From assembly GCA_020249775.1 (NCBI GenBank), contig JADCFA010000009.1:202207-266206 (forward strand): DNA of 64,000 nt, written 5' to 3'. How positions within the stretch are numbered: position 1 is the first letter of the stretch; every line of letters starts with the position of its first letter. The notes beneath the pieces were generated by a model. That model had not been told where the DNA came from, did no database searches, and worked only from the letters and a program-made list of their open reading frames with translations. The position numbers and the translations under genes are program-made. Shown here piece by piece: positions 1 through 7,550 of this stretch. Source of the DNA: Roseomonas sp. (lineage in GTDB: Bacteria > Pseudomonadota > Alphaproteobacteria > Acetobacterales > Acetobacteraceae).

Positions 1-159
1 GGCCGAGACTTCGGCGCGCGCGATTTCCTCTGCGCCACGATAGGCAATGACGCCGAAGCCCAAAAACACCAGCAAAAGCATGACAGCCTGGGACAGGCGC
101 CACAGCCAGCGCGTGGCACGTTGGCGGCGTTCCCGGCTGCGTCTTCTGCCAAGGGCCAT
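1..159 (-). CDS. N-terminus of small membrane protein (partial, runs off window)
   Basis: The first 53 residues of a minus-strand gene are visible and the rest lies beyond the window edge. They show a strongly basic start (MALGRRRSRERRQ), then one hydrophobic segment at about residues 24-40 (VMLLLVFLGFGVIAY), then an acidic and polar stretch. This looks like a bitopic protein with a cytoplasmic N-terminus. It begins only 6 nt after the stop of the CoxL-type gene upstream, so the two are probably co-transcribed. The family is not recognised and no function is proposed. Confidence 0.6.
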   Translation of the reverse strand, partial: MALGRRRSRERRQRATRWLWRLSQAVMLLLVFLGFGVIAYRGAEEIARAEVSA

Positions 160-165
160 CGCGTT

Positions 166-2493
166 TCAGCCTTGCAAAAGCGCCCAGATGCGCGGCGGCG
201 TCAGCGGCATTTGCACGCTATCGGCCACTGCGCCACGCCCGTTGCGCGCCAGCGCATCAGCTACCGCATTCACCAGCGCCGGTGTTGCGCCAATGGTGCC
301 AAGCTCACCCACGCCCTTCACGCCCAAGGGGTTGGTGCGGCAGGGGATGGATTGATCAAGCAAGGTGGTCGCGCTTGGCAGCATATCCGCACGTGGCAGG
401 GTGTAATCCATGAAACTCGCCGTCAGCGGTTGGCCGGTGGCGGGATCGTAGATCACCGCCTCACACAAGGCCTGGCCGATGCCTTGCAGCGCACCGCCCA
501 CCACCTGGCCTTCGACGATCAAAGGGTTCACCACGCGCCCGGCATCATTGGTGGAGACATAAAGCGGAATGGCGACTTCGCCAGTGTCAGGATCAATTTC
601 CACTTCAGCGATATGGCAGCCATTGGGCCAGGTGGGGCCGGAAACGGCGCTGGTCGAATCAATGAAAATGCGTCCTTCCGGCTGCTTTGCCGCCAATTCG
701 AAAAGCCCAATGCGCCGATCCGTGCCCGCCACCTGAAAGGCACCGGCGAGGTATTCCAGATCAACCGGCGCCACTTCCAAAGCATCGGCAGCGAGGTCGC
801 GCGCCTTGTCCACGGTCTTGTCGGCAGCGACTTTCACAGCCGAGCCAGCAGTGAAAAGCGAACGCGACCCCGCGCTGCCAAAGCCGCTGCCGCGATCCGA
901 ATCACCCATGGTGATTTTGATGTTATCGAGCGACACACCAAAAACATCCACGGCAAGCTGCGCATAGCTGGTGGCAATACCTTGGCCCATGGCTTGCGTG
1001 GTGGCGTAGATTTCGATTTCGCGATTGGCCTTCACGGCGACGGTGACGCGTTCTTCAAACACATTGCCGCCGGTCCATTCCAGGAAGGTCGCAATGCCGC
1101 GCCCACGCAGCTTGCCCGCCTCGGCCGATTGCGCGGCGCGCGCGGCAAAGCCCTGCCAATCAGCCGCGACCAAGGCCTGGGCCATGATTTTCTCGAAACT
1201 GCCGCTATCATAGCTTTGGCCCATGGCGTTCTTGTAGGGCATTTGCTCTGGCCGGATCATGTTGCGCCGGCGAAGCTCGGCCGGATCAAGCGCCAGCTTG
1301 CGCGCTGCCGCATCCATCAGACGTTCGATAATATAAATGGCTTCCGGGCGCCCGGCACCGCGATAGGGGCCGGTGGGCGCAGTATTGGTCAAGACGGCAG
1401 TGAATTGGAAATCAATATTCGTGATGTCGTAAATGCTGGTCGAAACCCAAGGCCCGATCAGCAATTGGATGGCGACACCCGAATTGCGCGTATAGCCGCC
1501 CATATTGGCCAGCGTGCGCACGCGAAGCCCGAGCACCTTGCCCGCTTCATCCAGCGCCAATTCCGCCTTGCTATCGGTATCACGGCCATGCAGCGCGGCG
1601 AGGAAATCCTCCATCCGCTCCGCCGCCCAGCGCACCGGGCGGCCAAGCCGCCGCGCGGCGAAAGCCACCACGGCGTCTTCGGCATAAAGCCCGGTTTTCA
1701 TGCCAAAGCCACCGCCAACATCGCCAACCAACACGCGCACGCGATCGGTCGGGATATCGAGCACTTCCTTGCAGAGCTGATCACGAAAGCCGGAGGGCAT
1801 TTGCGTGCTCATGCGGATGGTGAAGCGATCACTCGCGCCGTCATATTCGGCGAGCACCACGCGCGGTTCCATGGAAACCGGGGCCAGGCGCTGGTTCACC
1901 AGATCGAGCGAAACAACATGCGCTGCCTTGGCGAAGGCCGCTTCAACCGCCGCCTGATCGCCATAGCGGGTTTCGGCGACGATGTTATTGCCGGCGGCGG
2001 GCCAAAGCTCCGGCGCGCCGGGGGCGATGGCTTCGCGCAGCGTGGTCACGGCGGGTAGTTCTTCGTAATCCACCATAATGACTTCGGCTGCATCACGCGC
2101 CGCGGCGGCGCTTTCGGCGATGATGGCGGCGACAGGTTCGCCCACAAAACGCACCAAGCCATGCGCCAGGATCGGGCGCGGCGGCGCGGCCAAATCCGAC
2201 CCATCCGGGCGCTTGAAGGGCAAGGCAACGCCGAGCGATTTCAGCCCAGCCGCCGCCACATCCTCACCGGTCAGGATCGCCACCACGCCGGGCATGGCGC
2301 GCGCGGCGCTGGTGTCAACCGACATGATCCGGGCATGGGCATGGGGGGAGCGCAAAAACACCAAATGCGCCTGGCCCGGTAGCGCCTCATCATTGGTGAA
2401 GCGGCCGGCACCAGCCAGAAGCGGCCCATCTTCCAGCCGCCGCACCGCCTGGCCGCTGCCGAAGCGGCCCACCGTGTCATTCATGCCATCCAT
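166..2493 (-). CDS. Xanthine dehydrogenase family molybdopterin-binding subunit (CoxL-like, form II)
   Basis: A 775-aa large subunit of the molybdenum hydroxylase family (aldehyde oxidase / xanthine dehydrogenase / CO dehydrogenase). The short N-terminal domain carries RRLEDGPLLAGAGRF. The molybdopterin domains follow, with GGGFGMK, GPYRGAGRPEA and, near the C-terminus, GVGELGTIGA, which holds the active-site Glu typical of the family. The loop reads YRGAGR, as in form II (CoxL-like) enzymes, not the AYRCSFR of true CO dehydrogenases. Substrate is therefore unknown, probably an aldehyde or N-heterocycle. No CoxM (FAD) or CoxS (2Fe-2S) gene lies upstream in the 359 nt before the next gene; partners would have to be elsewhere. 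The start could be either of two nearby ATGs (2493 or 2484), and no clear Shine-Dalgarno was seen. Confidence 0.9.
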   Translation of the reverse strand: MDGMNDTVGRFGSGQAVRRLEDGPLLAGAGRFTNDEALPGQAHLVFLRSPHAHARIMSVDTSAARAMPGVVAILTGEDVAAAGLKSLGVALPFKRPDGSDLAAPPRPILAHGLVRFVGEPVAAIIAESAAAARDAAEVIMVDYEELPAVTTLREAIAPGAPELWPAAGNNIVAETRYGDQAAVEAAFAKAAHVVSLDLVNQRLAPVSMEPRVVLAEYDGASDRFTIRMSTQMPSGFRDQLCKEVLDIPTDRVRVLVGDVGGGFGMKTGLYAEDAVVAFAARRLGRPVRWAAERMEDFLAALHGRDTDSKAELALDEAGKVLGLRVRTLANMGGYTRNSGVAIQLLIGPWVSTSIYDITNIDFQFTAVLTNTAPTGPYRGAGRPEAIYIIERLMDAAARKLALDPAELRRRNMIRPEQMPYKNAMGQSYDSGSFEKIMAQALVAADWQGFAARAAQSAEAGKLRGRGIATFLEWTGGNVFEERVTVAVKANREIEIYATTQAMGQGIATSYAQLAVDVFGVSLDNIKITMGDSDRGSGFGSAGSRSLFTAGSAVKVAADKTVDKARDLAADALEVAPVDLEYLAGAFQVAGTDRRIGLFELAAKQPEGRIFIDSTSAVSGPTWPNGCHIAEVEIDPDTGEVAIPLYVSTNDAGRVVNPLIVEGQVVGGALQGIGQALCEAVIYDPATGQPLTASFMDYTLPRADMLPSATTLLDQSIPCRTNPLGVKGVGELGTIGATPALVNAVADALARNGRGAVADSVQMPLTPPRIWALLQG

Positions 2494-2852
2494 GACGCTG
2501 CACCTATCTGTCCCGGCGGGCGGATTTGCCCCTGCCTTTTCAGGGGTTCATCTGCGACGGAAAGGCCAGCGCATCAAGTCTCCCGCGCGCCGCCCTTGGA
2601 GTAACCGTGTTGGCTAAGCCTTCTCTCCTGGCCATTTTCCACTCCCCCAGGTTATTGGAGGCTCCAACTTCAAGGCCGTTGCCTCTCCTTGCCTCGCTTT
2701 CGGGAGCGCGCAGTTTGGCACTATGCTTCGGTTAGCTGGGGGCGGGACAATTCGCTACCGCTTCGGTTCGCCAATCATGCGTATCAGGCGCTGTTCCAAT
2801 GATCCCTGCTAAGGTGAAGAGTGCAACCAACGCGACTACGAGAGATGCAAAC
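2494..2852. other. Intergenic region between divergent coxL-type and SDR genes
   Basis: About 359 nt separate two divergently transcribed genes, so promoters for both should lie here. I see no convincing consensus promoter, tRNA or conserved small ORF. Open frames through it have no recognisable protein character. Confidence 0.4.
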
Positions 2853-3596
2853 ATGACCTCGCAACGCAAGACCGCCCTGATCACCGGCGCCGGCCGCAAT
2901 ATTGGCCGCGCCATCGCGCTTGATCTGGCGCGCATGGGCTTCAATGTTGTCGTCAATGGCTCACGCAATCGCGACGCCTGCGAAAAGGTCGCGGCCGAGG
3001 CCCGCGCCCTTGGCGTGGAAGCCCTGGTTGCCATGGCCGATGTTGGCGTGGCCGAAGATTGCGCGCGCATTGCACGCGACGCCATCGCCAGCTTCGGCGC
3101 AGTGGATGTGCTGGTGAATAACGCCGCGCTTCGCCCGGATGGCCGCTTTCTGGAAATGAGTGATGCGGATTGGCGCCGCGTCATTGCGGTTGATCTCGAT
3201 TCCAGCGTTTGGTTATCGCGCGCCTGCCTGCCGGGGATGCTTGAGCGTGGCTGGGGGCGGATTGTGAACCTGCTCGGCATGAATGCCATCCATGGCTATA
3301 ATGGCCGCGCGGCGGTTTCGGTTTCCAAACACGGGCTTTGGGGGCTCACCAAGGCGCTGGCGAAGGAATTCGGCGCCAAGGGTGTTACGACCAATGCAGT
3401 CTCACCCGGCCCCATCGCCGGGGAGCGTGATGATGAAGCCGCGCATCACCACATCGCCGGCATGGTATCGCGCGTGCCGGTGGGCAGGCTTGGTCAGCCG
3501 CATGAAGTGGCCGCCGTGGTGTCCATGCTGGTTTCCGAAGGCGGCGCTTTCGTCAATGGCCAGATGATCCAGGTGAATGGCGGCGCGGAGACGTGA
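2853..3596 (+). CDS. SDR-family oxidoreductase, atypical catalytic site
   Basis: A 247-aa short-chain dehydrogenase/reductase. The N-terminal Rossmann motif TGAGRNIGR and the DVLVNNAA strand are present, as are the C-terminal NAVSPGPI and the VNGQMIQVNGGAE ending of classical SDRs. In the catalytic segment the Lys of YxxxK is present (VSVSKHGLWGL), but the residue four positions before it is Val, and the usual Ser of the preceding strand is not obvious (GRIVNLLGMN). Either the enzyme uses another residue (a Tyr sits in HGYNGR) or it is catalytically altered. The ATG at 2853 is chosen because the Rossmann fold begins a few residues later; an in-frame ATG at 2799 would add 18 residues of no SDR character. 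Confidence 0.85.
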   Translation: MTSQRKTALITGAGRNIGRAIALDLARMGFNVVVNGSRNRDACEKVAAEARALGVEALVAMADVGVAEDCARIARDAIASFGAVDVLVNNAALRPDGRFLEMSDADWRRVIAVDLDSSVWLSRACLPGMLERGWGRIVNLLGMNAIHGYNGRAAVSVSKHGLWGLTKALAKEFGAKGVTTNAVSPGPIAGERDDEAAHHHIAGMVSRVPVGRLGQPHEVAAVVSMLVSEGGAFVNGQMIQVNGGAET

Positions 3597-3675
3597 TTGG
3601 AATTTGATAGGGTGCCGACCGCAAGCGATTCGCCCTCAGGCGCTGAAAAGCGTTGGTAACCTATACCTGCCAAAG

Positions 3676-3798
3676 TCATCTCGCCTCATAGCCTGGCGGC
3701 GGCAGCGCCGTCCCGCGCGGGCCGAAGGCGCTTTGGTTTTCGCTTTTCTCGCAGGCGGCCAGCGCCAGGGCCAGGAAGATCACAAACCGCAGGGCCAT
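3676..3798 (-). CDS. Small secreted lipoprotein, 40 aa
   Basis: A short gene on the strand opposite its neighbours, in the gap between the SDR and mtnP genes. Translation begins MALRFVIFLALALAAC: a hydrophobic signal followed by a lipobox-like LALAAC, so Cys16 would be the lipidated residue. The mature part is a 25-residue polar tail ending in a Pro-rich PPPGYEAR. A strong Shine-Dalgarno (AAGGAGAG) sits 7-8 nt before the ATG, which is the best evidence that it is translated. It is too short for most gene finders. Function is unknown; small lipoproteins of this type act in envelope assembly or as entericidin-like peptides, but no family match is claimed. Confidence 0.6.
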   Translation of the reverse strand: MALRFVIFLALALAACEKSENQSAFGPRGTALPPPGYEAR

Positions 3799-3892
3799 AC
3801 CGCACTCTCCTTAACATATGCGCCAGGATTAGCATGAAAGCCCCATCCGGGCTAAAGGCGCGCCCATCCAAGCCTTGAACGGAATATCCATC

Positions 3893-4783
3893 ATGACCCA
3901 GACCGAAGCCAGCATCCAACCCATGATCGGCCTGATTGGCGGTTCCGGGCTTTATGACATGGAAGGGTTGGAGGATCGTCGCTGGGTGAAGGTGCGGACA
4001 CCTTGGGGCGATCCTTCGGATGAAATCCTGACCGGGCGGCTTTACGGTGTTCCCTGTGCCTTTCTGCCCCGCCATGGGCGCGGCCATCCCATCCCGCCAT
4101 CGGCACTGAATTACCGTGCCAATATTGATGCGCTGAAGCGGATCGGTTGCACGGAAATCATTTCCCTTTCCGCTGTGGGGTCTCTCAGGGAAGATTTGCC
4201 GCCTGGCCATTTCGTGATTGTGGACCAGTTCATTGACCGGAGCTTCGCGCGCGAGAAATCCTTCTTCGGCACGGGATGTGTGGCGCATGTCTCGGTCGCG
4301 CATCCGGTCTGCCCCAGGCTTGGTGATGCGCTGGAAGCGGCAGCGCGGAAGCTGACGCTGCCCGTCACGCGCGGCGGCACCTATCTGGTCATGGAAGGCC
4401 CGCAATTCAGCACCAAGGCAGAAAGTGAGCTTTACCGCGCCTGGGGCTGCAGCGTGATCGGCATGACCAATATGCCGGAAGCGAAACTCGCGCGCGAGGC
4501 TGAGCTTTGCTACGCGACGGTTGCCATGGTAACAGATTTTGATTGCTGGCACCCTGATCATGATGCGGTAACGGTGGATCAGGTGGTGAAGGTGCTGTTT
4601 TCCAATGCCGATAAGGCGCGCGCCTTGGTGCAACATGTGGTGCCCAGCCTTGGCGCTCGGCGCGGCCCTTGCCCCGCTGGCTGCGACCGCGCCTTGGAAT
4701 ATGCGCTGATCACGGCGCCCGAAAAGCGCGACCCGGAATTGCTCGCCCGGCTCGATGTGGTGGCGAAGCGCGTTTTGGGGTGA
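3893..4783 (+). CDS. mtnP: S-methyl-5'-thioadenosine phosphorylase
   Basis: A 296-aa enzyme of the PNP/MTAP family that cleaves 5'-methylthioadenosine, a by-product of polyamine and homoserine-lactone synthesis, to adenine and methylthioribose 1-phosphate in the cytoplasm. Visible marks are the N-terminal GLIGGSGLYDM, the phosphate-binding LPRHGRGH, the MEGPQFSTKAES substrate loop, MTNMPEAKLAREAELCY and TDFDCW, all diagnostic of MTAP and not PNP. The ATG at 3893 is preferred over an upstream TTG at 3875 because the conserved fold begins near residue 12. No other methionine-salvage gene is adjacent. Confidence 0.93.
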   Translation: MTQTEASIQPMIGLIGGSGLYDMEGLEDRRWVKVRTPWGDPSDEILTGRLYGVPCAFLPRHGRGHPIPPSALNYRANIDALKRIGCTEIISLSAVGSLREDLPPGHFVIVDQFIDRSFAREKSFFGTGCVAHVSVAHPVCPRLGDALEAAARKLTLPVTRGGTYLVMEGPQFSTKAESELYRAWGCSVIGMTNMPEAKLAREAELCYATVAMVTDFDCWHPDHDAVTVDQVVKVLFSNADKARALVQHVVPSLGARRGPCPAGCDRALEYALITAPEKRDPELLARLDVVAKRVLG

Positions 4784-5032
4784 TCCTAAGCCTGGACGGG
4801 CCGCACAAGGCGGAAGGGGAGACGGGCGGCGGGGCCAGGGCATGAATGGCCGGGCGCATAGGATGAAGGGCCAAGATCAGAGAAATCGAGTATTAACAAA
4901 TGGTTGATAACCGAACGCAGTTGCGCTTACTTCGCTTTCGATCGGTGGCACCCATCGTCTCAATTTTTTTATGACAGCTCAGTAGTCCCCCTTTGCGCCT
5001 TTCAATTTTTCTCCCGACTGATCTCAATTCTC
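4784..5032. other. AT-rich intergenic stretch
   Basis: From about 4880 the composition turns clearly AT-rich against a GC-rich background, with T-runs near 4965 and 5005. It leads into the promoter at 5033-5061. No gene was recognised. It looks like a regulatory region, perhaps recently acquired together with the following small gene. Confidence 0.4.
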
Positions 5033-5061
5033 TTGACTTTTTATCAACGTAGACGTTATAA
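5033..5061 (+). promoter_or_regulatory. Sigma-70-type promoter with embedded palindrome
   Basis: TTGACT at 5033-5038 and TTATAA at 5056-5061 are separated by exactly 17 nt, close to the consensus housekeeping promoter. A perfect 12-bp palindrome, AACGTAGACGTT (5046-5057), fills the spacer and touches the -10 box, where a repressor would block polymerase. The expected transcription start is near 5068, leaving a leader of about 18 nt before the ATG at 5086. Confidence 0.6.
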
Positions 5062-5085
5062 AGGGTTCGAAGAGGGTCCGAAAAA

Positions 5086-5505
5086 ATGAGTCTAGACACC
5101 GTCGTTCGCCAAGTCTCCTCCCGAGATGTCCCTCGGCAGCTTTCCTCGAGCGCCGGTCCTGATCGTGTTGCAGGTTCGGCTCCCCCTCCACCACCTCCTG
5201 AACTTGGGCCACCTAATCCGCGCCTTCGGGTTGACAGGGATTTGGGTGTCCTGGTGATTGAATTCCGCGACACGGCTGGCGAGGTTTCGGTAAGCATTCC
5301 TACCCCCAGAGAACTAGCCGCTTATCGCGCTGCAGTGGTCTATGGTATTGAATTGCCGAGCTATCTTTCCCCCAATTTTCACTCAGCCAAAGTGGTTATG
5401 AAGGCTGGCTTGGCCATCCCTGCTTTGGATTTGGCGCCAGTTCCTTTCAGCACCAGGGTCAATTGGGATAGCACAGAAGCTGTCGGCTTCCAGCGGGTTG
5501 CCTAG
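5086..5505 (+). CDS. Small protein with FlaG-like core
   Basis: A 139-aa protein. Residues 1-40 are low-complexity with a run of six prolines. Residues about 45-75 (NPRLRVDRDLGVLVIEF, then DTAGEVSVSIPTPREL) follow the pattern of the FlaG core: an N-P/R-V-D start, a beta strand, T-G-E-V, then I-P. The C-terminal 60 residues contain no motif I know. FlaG family proteins influence flagellar filament length, but no flagellar gene is nearby, so this is only a weak similarity. The ATG is preceded by GAGGG at a suitable distance and by a near-consensus promoter. The TAG stop lies inside the palindromic repeat that follows, suggesting the repeat landed on the gene's 3' end. Confidence 0.6.
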   Translation: MSLDTVVRQVSSRDVPRQLSSSAGPDRVAGSAPPPPPPELGPPNPRLRVDRDLGVLVIEFRDTAGEVSVSIPTPRELAAYRAAVVYGIELPSYLSPNFHSAKVVMKAGLAIPALDLAPVPFSTRVNWDSTEAVGFQRVA

Positions 5506-5605
5506 AGCATATCACGTTCAGATGGAATCATCTGAACGTGTGAAGATGCTCGAAAAAAAAGATATAGAGCGTGTTACGTGAACCCATGTGAACGCAACAC
5601 GCACT
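5503..5605. repeat. Palindromic repeat unit, copy 1
   Basis: A unit of about 100 nt beginning TAGAGCA. It contains a perfect 12-bp hairpin (CACGTTCAGATG / CATCTGAACGTG, loop GAAT, 5513-5540), then GATGCTCGAAAA, then a second, weaker inverted repeat (about 5570-5600) ending near CTAGAGC. Nearly the same unit occurs twice in tandem 42 kb away at 47605-47815. Confidence 0.85.
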
Positions 5606-5939
5606 AGAGCATTGTCAAGCCAAGTGGGATAACTTGGCGGCTCGAAAAATGATACCAAATAATGGTCTAAAGCTGTTTTCGGTCAAATGGGTTGGCCGGA
5701 ACGCCTTTGGGCCGTGTGCGTCTTACATGCCTGTTTACGGCCAGATCCCAAAGCAAAAAAGCGCCTCCTATCAGCGCTCTTTCACGGCAAAAGCTCTGTC
5801 GGCCACGCTCGGCGCCGAACCGAAAGTGTCGGCACAATCCGGCTTGGGGGCGTCCATCAGGTGACTGCCTTCTCAGGGTAGCGCCGTTCATCACGCGTTT
5901 GCTTGCCCGCAGCGCGCCTCGCTATCACCCCACCCCGGA
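5606..5939. repeat. Repeat block C hairpin and gene-free tail
   Basis: Immediately after repeat copy 1 comes a second type of hairpin, GCCAAGT / ACTTGGC (5619-5638, 6-nt loop), followed by CTCGAAAAATGATACC. A related hairpin sits at 47944-47977, also downstream of the first repeat type. The remaining 300 nt up to the stop of the antiporter gene at 5940 have no recognisable gene on either strand. Confidence 0.55.
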
Positions 5940-7550
5940 TCACTCACGCAGCCCAATCAGGGCATGAAACGTTAGGATCAGCAGCAGCAGCGCAATGCCG
6001 GCGACCGCCCAGGCGCGCGTCGCTTGCTCCACCGCCACGACCGCGCGCGCGGCAGCATCGCGCCAAGGCGATCCGTGCTGCGCGAATACCAACAAATCAC
6101 CCGCTGGCGCCTCTGGCACATGCAGGCTGATACGCGTCCAAAGCGCAGCGAAGGCAGCCCCCGCTGCCACCGGCGCGATGGTAGCGGCGCTCCAATCAAC
6201 GCCGGGCGCCTGACCTGTCACCGCGTCATACAGCGCCCAAGGCAGCAGCAGCGCCGCTGACCCAAGCAGCAACCATGGCACGCTGACGCGCCAGCCTGGC
6301 GCTGCACCAGGCGCCGCGAACATCGCCGCGCGCAGCCGATGAACAAAATGCAGCATGAGCGCGGTTGAGCCAAAGGCGGAAAGTGCCGCCGCCGCCGCGG
6401 CAAGCCCCGCGCCGAGTTCTGGCTTCACCGCTGCTTTGGCCAGCGCCCCTCCCGTCAGAGGCAGTCCACCAAATCCAAGCGCCAGCAGCAGGGCAAGTGG
6501 CAGCACAAGCACCCGCCCTGCGAGACCCACTGTCAGGGCAAGGCCGACACCGAGGAATAGGGCGCCCTTGGCCAACATGTGATGCAGCGCATAAAAGGCG
6601 GCATGGAGCGGCGTCTCCGCCAGCCCAAGCGTCAGCCCCATGCCGAGCGTCGCCGCTACCACGCCCATTTGACTGACGCTGGAATAGGCAAGGATGGTCT
6701 TCGGGTTGCGCTGCGTAAGCCCCAGCGCAACACCCCAATAGGCGGTCGCAAAGCCAAGCGCAGCGAGTAGCGAGCCTTCTGCCATCGGCGCACCATCAAA
6801 GGGCAGAAAGCGGATCAACCCGATCACGCCTGCCTTTATGATGGCGCCACTCAACACAGCAGAACCCGGCGCCGGTGCCGCCGGATGCGCGACCGGCAGC
6901 CAGACATGCAGCGGCAGGAGACCCATCTTGATCCCAAAGCCAAGTATCAGCAGCAGCGCAATGACCGCCCCGCCAGGCGTGGCATGCAGCACTGGCGCGA
7001 CATCGGCGATGGCGATGCTCTCAGTGCCCGCGCGGCCATGCAGCAGTGCAAAGGCGAGCAGCAGCGCAATTTCGCCAAGTACCGCGAGCAGCAAATAAAG
7101 CCCGCCTGCGCGCCGCGCCTTTTCCGTGCCTTCATGCGCAACCAGGCCAAAGGCGGCGAGGCTTACTACCGCGAAAGCCAGATAGAAGCTTAACAGATCA
7201 CCGGCGATGAATACGCCAAGGCAGCCCGACAGCGTGAGCAGCCACCATGCTGCGAAGCGCTTCGCCAAGGGCCCCTTGCCCATCTGCGCCCGGGCGAAAA
7301 AGCCGGCCGCACTCCAAAGCAGTGCTGCGCCGCCCATTAGCAGCGCGCCTGGTGCATCCAGCAGCAAGGTAATCTTGATGCCACCCGGGTAGAACACCAG
7401 CGAAGTGCCGATCGCCAAGGGCGCGATCAGCAGCGCGGGTAGCGGGGCCAGCCAAAGCGCACCCATCACGCGCCCGCGGGTCACCGGCCAAACCAGCGCC
7501 AGCAGCATCAGCAGCGGCAGCAGCGGGACAAGCGGCAGCAGCAGATTCAT
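5940..7550 (-). CDS. Second MrpD/NuoL-type proton-translocating subunit
   Basis: A 536-aa polytopic protein of the complex I subunit / Mrp antiporter family (Proton_antipo_M). Marks of the core are the GIKMGLLPLHVWLPVAHPAAPAP segment (discussed here by position, about residues 220-245) with a Lys in helix 7, and NPKTILAYSSVSQMG with a further Lys. It ends with extra helices and a long soluble stretch. It is the last gene of the operon and starts with an ATGA overlap on the preceding MrpD gene. It is probably a second ion channel partially replacing the missing MrpA N-terminal half. The ATG at 7550 fits both the overlap and the hydrophobic start MNLLLPLVPLLPLL. Confidence 0.85.
   Translation of the reverse strand: MNLLLPLVPLLPLLMLLALVWPVTRGRVMGALWLAPLPALLIAPLAIGTSLVFYPGGIKITLLLDAPGALLMGGAALLWSAAGFFARAQMGKGPLAKRFAAWWLLTLSGCLGVFIAGDLLSFYLAFAVVSLAAFGLVAHEGTEKARRAGGLYLLLAVLGEIALLLAFALLHGRAGTESIAIADVAPVLHATPGGAVIALLLILGFGIKMGLLPLHVWLPVAHPAAPAPGSAVLSGAIIKAGVIGLIRFLPFDGAPMAEGSLLAALGFATAYWGVALGLTQRNPKTILAYSSVSQMGVVAATLGMGLTLGLAETPLHAAFYALHHMLAKGALFLGVGLALTVGLAGRVLVLPLALLLALGFGGLPLTGGALAKAAVKPELGAGLAAAAAALSAFGSTALMLHFVHRLRAAMFAAPGAAPGWRVSVPWLLLGSAALLLPWALYDAVTGQAPGVDWSAATIAPVAAGAAFAALWTRISLHVPEAPAGDLLVFAQHGSPWRDAAARAVVAVEQATRAWAVAGIALLLLILTFHALIGLRE

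Noticed and set aside
121..2058. Long open frame of 645 codons on the plus strand antisense to the CoxL-type gene
   Set aside because: Its translation is His/Arg-rich with no family pattern; it is the mirror of a GC-rich real gene with clear molybdopterin motifs on the other strand.
166..2493. Carbon monoxide dehydrogenase (form I CoxL)
   Set aside because: The active-site loop is YRGAGR, not AYRCSFR, and coxS/coxM are not adjacent.
5513..5540. Repeat hairpin as an intrinsic terminator of the FlaG-like gene
   Set aside because: No U-run follows the stem on the plus strand; the A-run after it is the wrong composition. It belongs to a dispersed repeat.
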